Shown: in pieces, positions 36,292 to 45,668 of the stretch
Numbering within the stretch: the first letter of the stretch is position 1
How the letters are laid out: every line of letters begins with the position of its first letter
Source of the DNA: Prevotella sp.
GTDB taxonomy: Bacteria > Bacteroidota > Bacteroidia > Bacteroidales > Bacteroidaceae
DNA length: 64,000 bases
Direction: 5' to 3'
Assembly: GCA_017619375.1 (NCBI GenBank)
Contig: JAFZSL010000075.1
Location: 186,001 to 250,000 of the forward strand
Notes under the pieces: generated by a model
Seen by the model: the letters and a program-made list of their open reading frames with translations, nothing else
Told to the model about the DNA's origin: nothing
Database searches by the model: none
Translations under genes and position numbers: made by a program

Positions 36292-39200
36292 ATGGCCAAG
36301 AAATTTCCCGAGTACAAAGGTCTCAATCTGACCGAGATCAACAACCAGGTGTTGGAACAATGGAAAAAAGGCAACGTCTTCCGCCGCTCTGTAGAGGAGC
36401 GAGAGGGCTGCCCTGAGTTCGTCTTCTATGAAGGGCCTCCATCAGCCAACGGACACCCCGGCATACACCATGTGCTCGCACGCACCATCAAGGATACTTT
36501 CAACCGTTACAAGACGATGAAGGGATATCAGGTGAAACGCAAGGCAGGATGGGACACCCATGGACTGCCTGTGGAACTGGGCGTGGAGAAGGAACTGGGC
36601 ATCACCAAGGCCGATATCGACAACCCTGAAAGTCCGAAATACATCTCCGTGGAGGATTACAACCGCCGCTGCCGCGAGGACGTGATGAAGTTCACCGCAG
36701 AATGGGACGAACTGACGGAGAAGGTGGGCTACTGGGTCGACCTCGACAACCCCTACATCACTTACGACAACAAATACATCGAAACTCTGTGGTGGCTCCT
36801 CAAGCAGTTCTATGACAAGGGGCTGCTCTACAAAGGCTACACCATCCAACCCTATTCGCCTGCCGCAGGAACAGGACTCTCCAGCCACGAACTCAACCAG
36901 CCCGGCTGCTATCGCAATGTGAAGGATACCACCTGCACGGCGCAGTTCGCCATCGTCGACCCCAAGCCGGAGATGGAAGGGTGGGGAAAACCTTTCTTCC
37001 TCGCTTGGACCACCACTCCGTGGACACTTGCCGCCAACTCCGCACTCTGCGTAGGACCGAAGATTGAGTATGTGGCTGTCAGGACCTACAATCCCTATAC
37101 CGCAGAACCGGTCACAGTGGTGATGGCAGAGGCACGCCTCGCTGCCTATTTCAATGAGAAAGGGCGCGATGCCGACCTCGAAGGCTATAAGAAAGGCGAC
37201 AAAGTGCTCCCGTGGACCATCGTGGCCCACTATAAAGGCACCGACCTCGTCGGCATGCATTATGAACAACTCCTGCCCATGGTAAAACCGCTTACAGATG
37301 GTGCCTTCCGCGTCATCCCGGGCAGTTATGTCACCACGGAGGATGGTACCGGCATCGTGCACATCGCACCTAACTTCGGTGCTGATGATGCCATGGTGGC
37401 CAAGCAGTCTGGCGTGCCACCCATCGTCATGGTCGACAAGAAAGGCAGGCAAAGACCCGTTGTAGACCTCCAAGGCAAATATTTCGCCGTGGAGGACCTC
37501 GACCCGGCCTTTGTCGAAAGCAACATCAACCTTCCTTTATGGAGCCGCTACGCCGGGAAGTTCGTGAAAAATGCCTACGACGAGACACTCACCGAGAAGG
37601 ACGAGACCCTCGACATCGCCATCTGCATGGACCTCAAGATGGAGAACAAGGCATTCAAGATTGAGCGCCATGAGCACAATTATCCACATTGTTGGAGAAC
37701 CGACAAGCCCGTGCTCTATTATCCCCTCGACAGTTGGTTCATCAAGAGCACCGAGTGCAAGGAGCGCATGTCGCAACTCAACCATGACATCAACTGGAAA
37801 CCAGAGTCCACGGGAACAGGACGCTTTGGCAACTGGCTGGAGAACCTCAACGACTGGAACCTCAGCCGCAGCCGCTTCTGGGGCACACCGCTGCCCATCT
37901 GGGTCTGCGAGGAGGATGGAGAGGCCATCTGCATCGGTTCCGTCGAACAACTCTACAACGAAATCGAGAAGGCTGTCGCAGCCGGTGTGATGAAGTCGAA
38001 CCCATTGAAGGAAAAAGGCTTCGTCCCGGGCGACTATGCCAAGGAGAATTACGACCGCATCGACCTGCACAGACCCTATGTCGACCAAATCACCCTCGTC
38101 TCCTCCAAGGGACACCCCATGAAGCGTGAGACCGACCTCATCGACGTTTGGTTCGACTCCGGCTCCATGCCCTACGCACAAATCCATTATCCTTTTGAGA
38201 ATGCCGAACTGGTGGACGAGGGTAAAGCGTTCCCCGCCGATTTCATCAGCGAGGGCGTTGACCAGACACGTGGATGGTTCTTCACACTCCATGCCATCGG
38301 AACGATGGTCTTCGACAGCGTGGCTTTCAAGAATGTCATCTCCACGGGCCTCGTCCAGGATGCCAAGGGCAACAAGATGAGCAAGAGGCTTGGCAACGCC
38401 GTAGACCCCTTCGAGGCCATCGAGAAATACGGCTCCGACGCTCTCCGATTCTATATGATGACCAACTCCCAACCATGGGACAACCTCAAGTTCGACCCCA
38501 AGGGAGTGGACGAGGTGAAGCGCAAGTTGTTCGGAACCTTGTACAACACCTATTCCTTCTTCGCACTATACGCCAACGTCGATGGTTTCGACAGCACCTT
38601 GCCACAGGTGCCCGTCGAGGAGAGACCCGAGATCGACCAATGGGTCATCTCACAACTCAACTCCCTCGTCAAGGCTGTCGACGAGAGCCTGGCAGACTAT
38701 GAACCCACCAAGGCGGGACGCATGATCGACGAGTTCGTCGACGAGCATCTCTCCAACTGGTATGTGCGCCTCAACCGCAAGCGCTTCTGGGGCAAGGAGA
38801 TGGACAAGGACAAACTTAGCGCCTACCAGACCCTTTACACCTGCCTCGTCACCATCGCCAAACTACTCGCACCATTCTCGCCCTTCTATGCCGACAGACT
38901 CTACATCGACCTTACAGCGTCGACGAGAGCGGCGGAGGCCGACAGCGTGCACCTCGCAAGTTTCCCCGTGGCCGATGAGTCGCTCATCCAGACGGAAAAG
39001 GAGGCCAGGATGGAGATGGCACAGGACATCACCTCCATGGTGCTTGCACTCAGGCGGAAGGCCGACATCAAGGTGCGCCAGCCGCTTAAGAGAATCATGG
39101 TGCCTGCAGTGGACCAGCAACAGAAGGAGCGCATCGAAGCGGTTGCCGACACCATCCTCAACGAGGTCAACGTCAAGGAACTGCAGTTCGCCGAGGGAAT

Positions 39201-39729
39201 GACCTTGCTCGTGAAGAAGGTGAAGTGCAATTTCCGCACCATGGGAAAGAAATACGGCAAACTCATGAAGGGTGTGGCCGCCGCCATGGCCGCTCTCGAC
39301 CAGCAACAAATCGCACAACTTGAGAAGGATGGCACACTGCCCATCAACGTGGAAGGACAGAGCCTCGACATCGATGCCGCCGACGTGGAAATCATCAGCG
39401 AGGACATCCCGGGATGGCTCGTCGCGAATGAGGGCAATCTTACCGTGGCGCTGGAGGTGACACTTACCGAAGAACTCGTCGACGAGGGAATGGCAAGGGA
39501 ACTGGTCAAGCGCGTGCAGAAGATGCGCAAGGACGGAGGATTGGAAATCACCGACCGCATACAGGTTGTCATCGACCCGGCACAACCCCTCGTGAAGGCC
39601 ATGGAGGCTTTCGGAGACTATGTCAAGACCCAGGTGCTGGCCGATGAAGTGACGTTTGCCGACAACGACGGAACTGAAGTGGATTTCGAGGACTTCAAGG
39701 TCCATATCCAGGTGAAGAAAAGCAATTGA
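36292..39729 (+). CDS. ileS: isoleucyl-tRNA synthetase
   Basis: 1145 residues, normal for the class I enzyme. The HIGH-type motif is PPSANGHPGIHHVLART near residue 50, the KMSKS motif is GNKMSKRLGNAVDPF near residue 700, and the CP1 editing domain lies between (TTPWTLAANSALCVG). The C-terminal tRNA-binding domain reads into YVKTQVLADEVTFADNDGTE. It charges tRNA-Ile in the cytoplasm. It heads the conserved Bacteroidales set ileS, dksA-like, lspA, DUF4296, with gaps of a few to 36 bp. Confidence 0.97.
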   Translation: MAKKFPEYKGLNLTEINNQVLEQWKKGNVFRRSVEEREGCPEFVFYEGPPSANGHPGIHHVLARTIKDTFNRYKTMKGYQVKRKAGWDTHGLPVELGVEKELGITKADIDNPESPKYISVEDYNRRCREDVMKFTAEWDELTEKVGYWVDLDNPYITYDNKYIETLWWLLKQFYDKGLLYKGYTIQPYSPAAGTGLSSHELNQPGCYRNVKDTTCTAQFAIVDPKPEMEGWGKPFFLAWTTTPWTLAANSALCVGPKIEYVAVRTYNPYTAEPVTVVMAEARLAAYFNEKGRDADLEGYKKGDKVLPWTIVAHYKGTDLVGMHYEQLLPMVKPLTDGAFRVIPGSYVTTEDGTGIVHIAPNFGADDAMVAKQSGVPPIVMVDKKGRQRPVVDLQGKYFAVEDLDPAFVESNINLPLWSRYAGKFVKNAYDETLTEKDETLDIAICMDLKMENKAFKIERHEHNYPHCWRTDKPVLYYPLDSWFIKSTECKERMSQLNHDINWKPESTGTGRFGNWLENLNDWNLSRSRFWGTPLPIWVCEEDGEAICIGSVEQLYNEIEKAVAAGVMKSNPLKEKGFVPGDYAKENYDRIDLHRPYVDQITLVSSKGHPMKRETDLIDVWFDSGSMPYAQIHYPFENAELVDEGKAFPADFISEGVDQTRGWFFTLHAIGTMVFDSVAFKNVISTGLVQDAKGNKMSKRLGNAVDPFEAIEKYGSDALRFYMMTNSQPWDNLKFDPKGVDEVKRKLFGTLYNTYSFFALYANVDGFDSTLPQVPVEERPEIDQWVISQLNSLVKAVDESLADYEPTKAGRMIDEFVDEHLSNWYVRLNRKRFWGKEMDKDKLSAYQTLYTCLVTIAKLLAPFSPFYADRLYIDLTASTRAAEADSVHLASFPVADESLIQTEKEARMEMAQDITSMVLALRRKADIKVRQPLKRIMVPAVDQQQKERIEAVADTILNEVNVKELQFAEGMTLLVKKVKCNFRTMGKKYGKLMKGVAAAMAALDQQQIAQLEKDGTLPINVEGQSLDIDAADVEIISEDIPGWLVANEGNLTVALEVTLTEELVDEGMARELVKRVQKMRKDGGLEITDRIQVVIDPAQPLVKAMEAFGDYVKTQVLADEVTFADNDGTEVDFEDFKVHIQVKKSN

Positions 39730-39765
39730 TACATATTTTTTTACTTTGAATTATTGAACAAGACT

Positions 39766-40146
39766 ATGGCTGAGAAAACACGTTACAGCGATGAGGAACT
39801 GGAGGAGTTCAGGGCCATCATCAATGAGAAGCTGCAACTTGCTTATCGTGATTACAACCAGATGATGAGGCAACTCATGAACCTCGACGGCAATGATGTC
39901 GACGACACCTCGCCTACATACAAGGTGCTGGAAGAGGGAAGTGCCACGCAGAGCAAGGAGGAACTGATGCAACTGGCAGGAAGACAGCAGAAATTCATAC
40001 AAGGGCTGGAGGCCGCCATCGTGCGCATCGAGAACAAGACCTACGGCATCGACCGCATCACCGGCGAACTGATTCCAAAGGAAAGGCTTCGCATGGTACC
40101 ACATGCCACACTCACCGTGGCATCGAAGAACGCAAGGAAGAAATAA
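39766..40146 (+). CDS. TraR/DksA-family protein lacking the zinc-finger cysteines
   Basis: 126 residues from the ATG at 39766; a TTG at 39754 would add four. The N-terminal two-thirds is a coiled-coil helix pair (EELEEFRAIINEKLQLAYRD, EELMQLAGRQQKFIQGLEAA). The C-terminal segment TYGIDRITGELIPKERLRMV matches the DksA zinc-finger region, but the four cysteines are replaced (none in the protein). DksA proteins enter the RNA polymerase secondary channel; cysteine-free versions exist in Bacteroidetes. It sits between ileS and lspA and is translated from the same transcript. Confidence 0.85.
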   Translation: MAEKTRYSDEELEEFRAIINEKLQLAYRDYNQMMRQLMNLDGNDVDDTSPTYKVLEEGSATQSKEELMQLAGRQQKFIQGLEAAIVRIENKTYGIDRITGELIPKERLRMVPHATLTVASKNARKK

Positions 40147-40148
40147 GC

Positions 40149-40997
40149 ATGGCGGCATCGAAGGCGATGAAGGGGAGGGTGATGCTTGTCATGGCACTTC
40201 TCCTGCTTGTGATTGACCAGATTATAAAAATCGAGGTCAAGACAAACATGTGCCTGCATGAGTCCATCAAGATTCTCAATTGGTTCTATATCCTCTTCAT
40301 CGAAAACGAAGGGATGGCTTATGGGGCCACCTTCATCAACAAGTTCGTGCTCACTTCGTTTCGCTTCGTGGCGGTCATCGTCCTCGTGTGGTACATCTTC
40401 AAACAGGTGAAAAAAGGGGCGAGATGGACATACCTCGTTCTTCTCACTCTCGTCGCCACGGGGGCTATGGGCAACCTCGTTGATTGTCTCTTCTACGGGA
40501 AGGTGTTCTCTGAGTCGACACCCTATGCCATATCGGAATTCGTGCCTTGGGGCGAGGGGTATGGCGACATGTTCTACGGGAAGGTGGTCGATATGTTCTA
40601 TTTTCCCATCATCAACACCGTGTTGCCCGAATGGGTGCCATTCTACGGAGGTGAGCAGTTCATCTTCTTCAGTCCCATCTTCAATTTCGCCGACTCTTGC
40701 ATCAGCGTGGGAGTAGTGGCACTATTGTTGTTCTGCCGCAAGGAATTGACAGAACTCACATCCTCTTCCGACAATTCCGACGAATCCGACAAGTCCGATG
40801 ATTCCGACAACTCCGATGATTCCGACAAGTCTGATGTCTCCGACAAGTCCGATGTCTCCGACAAGTCAGATGTTTCCGAAAAGTCCGACGATTCCGACAA
40901 GTCTGATGCCTCCGACAAGTCTGACGACTCCGACAAGTCTGACGACTCCGACAAGCAAGATGGTGTCGGTCAAGAGGTTGAAAAAACAAGTGAATGA
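40149..40997 (+). CDS. lspA: lipoprotein signal peptidase (signal peptidase II) with Ser-Asp repeat tail
   Basis: 282 residues; only about 205 form the enzyme. The aspartyl protease motifs are intact: GAMGNLVDC (Asp112) and FNFADSCISVG (Asp182), and VIDQIIKIEVK near the N terminus is the usual first motif. Four membrane helices are seen. It cleaves lipoprotein signal peptides in the inner membrane, which this genome needs for its many lipoproteins. After the last helix (VGVVALLLFC) comes a tail of about 75 residues with SDKSDDSDNSDDSDKSD-type repeats, encoded by a 21-unit 9-bp array. Such a tail is not part of LspA. It starts 2 bp after the dksA-like stop and its stop overlaps the next start. 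Confidence 0.93.
   Translation: MAASKAMKGRVMLVMALLLLVIDQIIKIEVKTNMCLHESIKILNWFYILFIENEGMAYGATFINKFVLTSFRFVAVIVLVWYIFKQVKKGARWTYLVLLTLVATGAMGNLVDCLFYGKVFSESTPYAISEFVPWGEGYGDMFYGKVVDMFYFPIINTVLPEWVPFYGGEQFIFFSPIFNFADSCISVGVVALLLFCRKELTELTSSSDNSDESDKSDDSDNSDDSDKSDVSDKSDVSDKSDVSEKSDDSDKSDASDKSDDSDKSDDSDKQDGVGQEVEKTSE
40767..40955 (+). repeat. 9-bp array in lspA, 21 units, encoding the SD tail
   Basis: Exactly 21 units of 9 bp (189 bp) of the form TC(C/T)GA(C/T)NN(N), starting TCCGACAAT and ending TCCGACAAG. Pairs of units make an 18-bp higher-order repeat TCTGACGACTCCGACAAG (Ser-Asp-Asp-Ser-Asp-Lys). The frame is kept by the length of the unit. Confidence 0.95.
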
Positions 40998-41977
40998 TGA
41001 GAAAGGCGGCTGCAATCCTCTTGACATGCTGGTTGGCATGCATGGCCACGACTTTCGTGGGCTGCAAGCCACGTGTGCCTAAGGAATACGTGCAGCCGGG
41101 AAAGATGGAGGACATCCTCTATGACTACCTCTTGGCAGACGGCATCGCCTACACCGAGGGGGGCAATCAGGAATTGGCGTTCAGAAGAAAGGCCTACAGG
41201 GAGGCTGCGCTTAGGAAACACGGCGTCAGTGAGGCGCAGTTCGACTCCTCCCTTGTATATTACTACAGGCACACCAAACTTCTCCACGACATCTATCAGA
41301 AAATCTCCAAGAGACTGAACAACGACGCCATCTCACTGGGAGCGACAGCAAACGAATTAAGCCAGTTTGAGGGCATGGCATCGCAAGGCGACACCGCCAC
41401 CGTTTGGAGCAACACACAGACCATGGTGCTCATGCCCATGGTGCCATACAACTATGTTTCCTTCAACATCAAGGCCGACACCACGTACCATGAAGGAGAC
41501 AAGATGATCCTCTCCTTCGACAGCCAGTTCCTTTTCCAAAGCGGCTTGAGGGACTGCGTGGCAATGCTCACCGTGACCTTCGCCAACGACAGTACGGCGT
41601 CGTCGGTGATGCATTGCAACAGGGATGACCATGTCACCGTCCAACTCCAGGACAACAACCACATAGGCATCAAGCACGTGAGTGGCTTCGTCTATCTGGG
41701 GAAAGGGAACGACAACAACACGGGTGCCAACGACTTGAGGGTGCTGACCGTGAGTAATCTCAAACTGATGAAGATGCACACCGCGCCACCGGGAGAGAAC
41801 TCCGAAGAGAACGATGAAGCCGGCGGCCCTGGCGGCACGCCCGCTGGAGGAAGGCATGAAGGAGACTCCATGTTGATGCCGGTGAACATGCGGCCGACAG
41901 TGGACGACGTGTCGGGACAGGTGCCACCACCGCCACATCCCAGGACAGGGGATATTGAGCCTCCTACCAGGCGATGA
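40994..41977 (+). CDS. DUF4296-containing lipoprotein
   Basis: 327 residues; the start ATG overlaps the lspA stop (ATGA), so the two are translationally coupled. The lipobox is FVGC after a signal peptide. The N-terminal region (YVQPGKMEDILYDYLLADGI, RKHGVSEAQFDSSLVYYYRH) matches the DUF4296 family that follows lspA in Bacteroidales. The rest is less conserved and beta-rich; the C-terminal 80 residues are Pro/Gly-rich (GGPGGTPAGGRHEG, PPPPHPRTGD), likely a disordered tail. Role unknown; a function in lipoprotein or envelope processing is only a guess from context. Confidence 0.75.
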   Translation: MMRKAAAILLTCWLACMATTFVGCKPRVPKEYVQPGKMEDILYDYLLADGIAYTEGGNQELAFRRKAYREAALRKHGVSEAQFDSSLVYYYRHTKLLHDIYQKISKRLNNDAISLGATANELSQFEGMASQGDTATVWSNTQTMVLMPMVPYNYVSFNIKADTTYHEGDKMILSFDSQFLFQSGLRDCVAMLTVTFANDSTASSVMHCNRDDHVTVQLQDNNHIGIKHVSGFVYLGKGNDNNTGANDLRVLTVSNLKLMKMHTAPPGENSEENDEAGGPGGTPAGGRHEGDSMLMPVNMRPTVDDVSGQVPPPPHPRTGDIEPPTRR

Positions 41978-42010
41978 AATGATGAGAATCAACACTAATA
42001 CGCTTTGTCG

Positions 42011-43690
42011 ATGATACTTGCCCATATCCTTCTTGCTGCAGTGACCTATCTCTCGCCCGTGCATTTCGATGTGTCGCTGGCGGGCAACTTTGGTGAGCCA
42101 AGACCCAACCATTTTCATGTGGGACTGGACATCAAAACGCAGCAGGTGGAGGGAAAGGCGGTCTACTCCATCGGTGACGGATTCGTGTGCAGGGTGTCGA
42201 AAAACGTAGGGGGCATGGGAAATGCCGTCTATGTGAGGCATCCCGAGGGCTACACCAGTGTCTATGCACACCTACAAAGATTCGCACCGGCCATAGAGGC
42301 CGTGGTGAGAAAATGGCAATATAAGAACAAGACCGACGAGATAGACATCAACCTCGATGCAACGGCATGCCCGGTGGCTAAAGGGCAACTCATCGCACTG
42401 AGTGGAGATTCGGGGGCGAGTGTGGGGCCACACCTCCACCTGGAGATTCACCAAAATGATAATTGGAACATCGTTGACCCACTCGACTTCATACCGGAAT
42501 TGCTGGAAGACAGCGTGAGCCCCAAGGCACACGCCATCATGGCTTACCCCATCTCCGGGCAAGGCATGGTGTGCGGGAAGAACACACCGACGAGGTTCGA
42601 CTTTGAGAACGAACAAATCAAAGACTCTGTCATCGTATGGGGAAAGGTGGGGTTCGGCCTTTACGCCGATGACTTCATGCAAGGCTCTTCCAACAGGTTC
42701 GGCATACGCTACACCGCCCTCTACGTCGATGGGAAAGAGGTGTTCTCAAGCAACATCGACTATATTCCCGTGGAATGCCATAGGATGGTGAACCTTTGGG
42801 GCGACTATGACTATTATGCTGAAAACCAACAATGGTTCCTCAAATCTTTCCTCATGCCTGGCAACACCCTGCCCTTCATCAAGACTGACGCCTCGAAAGG
42901 CATTATCGACTTCAACCAGCAACGGACATACCAACTCACCTATGTCCTGAGCGACCGTTTCGGCAATAAGGCAAAATACTCTTTCGAGGTCTTCGCCCAA
43001 CCCGTCGAGATGAAGCAGCAACAACCTGCGGCCAACGACTCCGTTTCCTTCAAGCCCGAAGAGGACAACGAGGCAAGAATGGAGGGGATGGTCATCCAGG
43101 TGCCAAAGGGAGGGATGATGGAGGACGCTTGGGTGAAACCTTCCGACAAGGCGAGAGCCACCAAGGTGTCGAAGGGTTACATGCTTGCTCGGAAATCGAT
43201 GCCGCTCTTCCAGAAAGCCCGTCTCAGGATAAAGGTGGATGCCGAAGTGGAGGACAAGGACAAGTTGTATGTCTTCGCACAGAGAAGGGGAAAGAAGGAC
43301 GAACTGGCTCCTGATGCCATGCCGAGGATGTACATACCGGCAAAATATGCCGATGGATGGATGGAGTGTGAGGTCGATGACATAGGAAACACTTTCGCCG
43401 TCGATTTGGACGACAGTCCGCCTAAACTCATCCCTATCAATGAGAAACGATGGGAGGAGGAGGCCACCCTGCTCGTCGACGTCAGGGACGAACAGACGGG
43501 CGTGGCGGAGTTCCATGCTTTCATCGACGGACAATTCATCCTCTTCAACCATGTGAAAAAATCATCGAGGATGGTCTGTTGTCTCAAGGATACACCGGTT
43601 ACACCCAACGGGATGGAAAGGAAACTGCAACTCAAGGCTCGCGACCATGTGGGAAACCTCACCGTCTACGACACCACCATACATTATTGA
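42011..43690 (+). CDS. M23-family (LytM-like) peptidase
   Basis: 559 residues from the ATG at 42011; the upstream TTG at 42005 is possible and an in-frame stop lies before it. The signal peptide is short (MILAHILLAAVTYLSP). The zinc site is intact: NHFHVGLDI (His36 and Asp40) and GPHLHLEIH. The catalytic domain occupies about residues 20-165. The remaining 390 residues are a beta-rich region of unknown type. M23 enzymes cut peptide bridges of peptidoglycan in the periplasm. It is separated from the DUF4296 gene by 33 bp and is probably in the same operon. Confidence 0.9.
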   Translation: MILAHILLAAVTYLSPVHFDVSLAGNFGEPRPNHFHVGLDIKTQQVEGKAVYSIGDGFVCRVSKNVGGMGNAVYVRHPEGYTSVYAHLQRFAPAIEAVVRKWQYKNKTDEIDINLDATACPVAKGQLIALSGDSGASVGPHLHLEIHQNDNWNIVDPLDFIPELLEDSVSPKAHAIMAYPISGQGMVCGKNTPTRFDFENEQIKDSVIVWGKVGFGLYADDFMQGSSNRFGIRYTALYVDGKEVFSSNIDYIPVECHRMVNLWGDYDYYAENQQWFLKSFLMPGNTLPFIKTDASKGIIDFNQQRTYQLTYVLSDRFGNKAKYSFEVFAQPVEMKQQQPAANDSVSFKPEEDNEARMEGMVIQVPKGGMMEDAWVKPSDKARATKVSKGYMLARKSMPLFQKARLRIKVDAEVEDKDKLYVFAQRRGKKDELAPDAMPRMYIPAKYADGWMECEVDDIGNTFAVDLDDSPPKLIPINEKRWEEEATLLVDVRDEQTGVAEFHAFIDGQFILFNHVKKSSRMVCCLKDTPVTPNGMERKLQLKARDHVGNLTVYDTTIHY

Positions 43691-43767
43691 AATTGATGAA
43701 AAAGTGTCGGGCGCGTAAAAACACGCTACGACATGAAAAATGTCTGAACATACCAAATCTTGAATAT

Positions 43768-45405
43768 ATGAAAAAACTTCTTCTTTCTTTTGCCTTGATG
43801 GCTGCCACGAATGCCATGGCGTGCACCAACTTCATCGTTGCCAAGGGTGCCAGCACCGACGGCTCGGTCATCTGCACCTACAACGCCGATGACTACGGCA
43901 TGTTCCAAAACCTATGTCATTATCCCGCAGCCACCCATGCACCGGGTGAAATGCGACGTGTCGTGGACTGGGACACCAACGAGTATCACGGGGAAATTCC
44001 AGAGGCACCCCAAACCTACAACGTCATAGGAAATATCAATGAGTTCCAGGTCACCATAGGAGAGACCACCTATGGGGGACGCGAGGAAATGGTGGACCCC
44101 ACAGGTATACTCGATTACGGCTCGCTTATCTACATCGCATTGCAACGCTCCAAGACGGCCAGAGAGGCCATCAAGGTGATGACCACCCTCGTGGAGACCT
44201 ATGGCTACAATTCTGAGGGGGAGACCTTCACCATCTGCGACCCCGACGAGGCGTGGATCATGGAGATGATGGGCATGGGACCGGGCAGCAAAAGTGCAGT
44301 GTGGGTCGCCATCAGAATTCCTGACAACGCCATCTGCGCACATGCCAACCAGAGCAGAATCACCACCTTCGACATGAAGGACAAGAAAAACGTCCTCTTC
44401 TCGAAAAATGTCGTCAAATATGCCAAGAAGATGGGATGGTACGAGGGCAAGGATGCCGACTTCAATTGGAACATGACCTACGCCGTACCCGACTTCTCCG
44501 GAAGACGCTTCTGCGAGGCAAGGGTGTGGAGTTTCTTTAACCATTTCTCCAAAGACATGAACCGTTACCTGCCTTACGCCATGGGAAAGGAACCCAACGC
44601 CGAACCCATGCCGCTGTGGATTGTTCCCGACCACAAGGTGTCGGTACAGGAGGTCATGGAGTGCATGCGCGACCACTACGAGGGGACACCTTTCGCCCTT
44701 GACGGCGACATCGGCGGTGGCATCTGGGGAATGCCTTACAGACCCACGCCATTGTCCTTCGAACTCGACGGGGAGAAGTATTTCAATGAGCGCCCCACGT
44801 CCACACAGCAGACGGGATTTTCCTATGTCAGCCAGATGCGCTCGTGGCTGCCAAGGGAAATCGGTGGCTTGATGTGGTGGGGAAACGACGATGGAAACAT
44901 GGTGGCTTACACCCCCGTCTATTGCAGCATGACACAGAGGCCAGAGTGTTACAACACCCCGGGAGCCGATGAAATCACTTTCTCCGACAAAAACGCCTTC
45001 TGGGTGTGCAACTGGGTGGCCAACATGGTCTATCCACGCTATTCGCTCCTCTTCCCATCCCTCAAGGAGGTGCGCGACTCCCTTGAACAGTCTTATTTCG
45101 CCACCCAGGTCGAGATAGAGAAAAGGGCACTGGCGCTCTATGACGCCAGCCAGCCGGAAGTGGCCGTGAAATACCTCAATGCATACAGCGTGGAGAAGGC
45201 GCAGCAGATGCTCGCCAGTTGGAAGAATCTCGCTACATACCTTATCGTCAAATACAACGATATGATCATCCATCCTGAGGAAAACGGCAAATTCACCCGG
45301 GACAAGAATGGATTGGGCACCAGACCCAAGCGTCCGGGATACCCTGATGCCTACAAGCGAGCCCTCATCAAGCAGACTGGCGACAAGTTCAAGTCTCCAG
45401 AGTAA
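43768..45405 (+). CDS. C69-family dipeptidase, secreted
   Basis: 545 residues from the ATG at 43768; upstream in-frame codons overlap the M23 gene. A signal peptide (MKKLLLSFALMAATNAMA) ends directly before Cys19 in CTNFIVAKGASTDGSVI, the N-terminal nucleophile of the C69 family of Ntn hydrolases, so cleavage would expose the active residue. Other family segments are NEFQVTIGETTYGGREEMVD, ETFTICDPDEAWIMEMMG and PRYSLLFPSLKEVRDSLEQS. It hydrolyses dipeptides, a useful activity for peptide-fermenting Bacteroidales. Located 78 bp after the M23 gene. Confidence 0.9.
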   Translation: MKKLLLSFALMAATNAMACTNFIVAKGASTDGSVICTYNADDYGMFQNLCHYPAATHAPGEMRRVVDWDTNEYHGEIPEAPQTYNVIGNINEFQVTIGETTYGGREEMVDPTGILDYGSLIYIALQRSKTAREAIKVMTTLVETYGYNSEGETFTICDPDEAWIMEMMGMGPGSKSAVWVAIRIPDNAICAHANQSRITTFDMKDKKNVLFSKNVVKYAKKMGWYEGKDADFNWNMTYAVPDFSGRRFCEARVWSFFNHFSKDMNRYLPYAMGKEPNAEPMPLWIVPDHKVSVQEVMECMRDHYEGTPFALDGDIGGGIWGMPYRPTPLSFELDGEKYFNERPTSTQQTGFSYVSQMRSWLPREIGGLMWWGNDDGNMVAYTPVYCSMTQRPECYNTPGADEITFSDKNAFWVCNWVANMVYPRYSLLFPSLKEVRDSLEQSYFATQVEIEKRALALYDASQPEVAVKYLNAYSVEKAQQMLASWKNLATYLIVKYNDMIIHPEENGKFTRDKNGLGTRPKRPGYPDAYKRALIKQTGDKFKSPE

Positions 45406-45430
45406 CGGGACGACAATCCAGAAGTCGTAG

Positions 45431-45451
45431 GGGCGGGACTTGTGCCCGCCC
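45431..45451. repeat. GC-rich palindrome (REP-like)
   Basis: GGGCGGG (45431-45437) pairs with CCCGCCC (45445-45451) around ACTTGTG. Such palindromes are frequent in Bacteroidetes intergenic regions. It may act as a weak terminator after the C69 gene. Confidence 0.55.
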
Positions 45452-45510
45452 GATTTTGCCGACTGCGCCAAGGAAGTTCTGTCGTTTTTGCGCCAAGAAT
45501 GACACCAAGA

Positions 45511-45548
45511 ATGTTCTGCCGGATTTGCAATTTTTGCAATCTGGCAGC
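45511..45548. repeat. dispersed palindromic repeat, copy 1 (GTTCTGCCGGATTTGCAA)
   Basis: ATGTTCTGCCGGATTTGCAA is identical to 60612-60631, followed by a paired CTGGCAGC arm; this copy has an extra TTTTTGCAA in the centre. The remainder of 45406-45790 holds a promoter and a long leader. Confidence 0.75.
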
Positions 45549-45636
45549 TTTCTATTTAAGGATTATCCGCTAAAAAGCATTTTCAACGTTACTTTTCAGT
45601 CTTTTAGACCTTTTGTGTTCAAAAAACTACCAAATA

Positions 45637-45668
45637 ATTGTGCAAATACAAAAAAATCCATAATTTTG
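45637..45668 (+). promoter_or_regulatory. promoter of the 1152-aa secreted protein gene
   Basis: ATTG (45637-45640), a 20-bp spacer and TAATTTTG (45661-45668). The -33 box has one mismatch. The leader is about 115 nt, as for the gene at 54581. Confidence 0.6.

Noticed and set aside
43912-45471. 519-codon minus-strand frame opposite the C69 gene
   Set aside because: Shadow of a confidently identified gene; composition typical of antisense frames.
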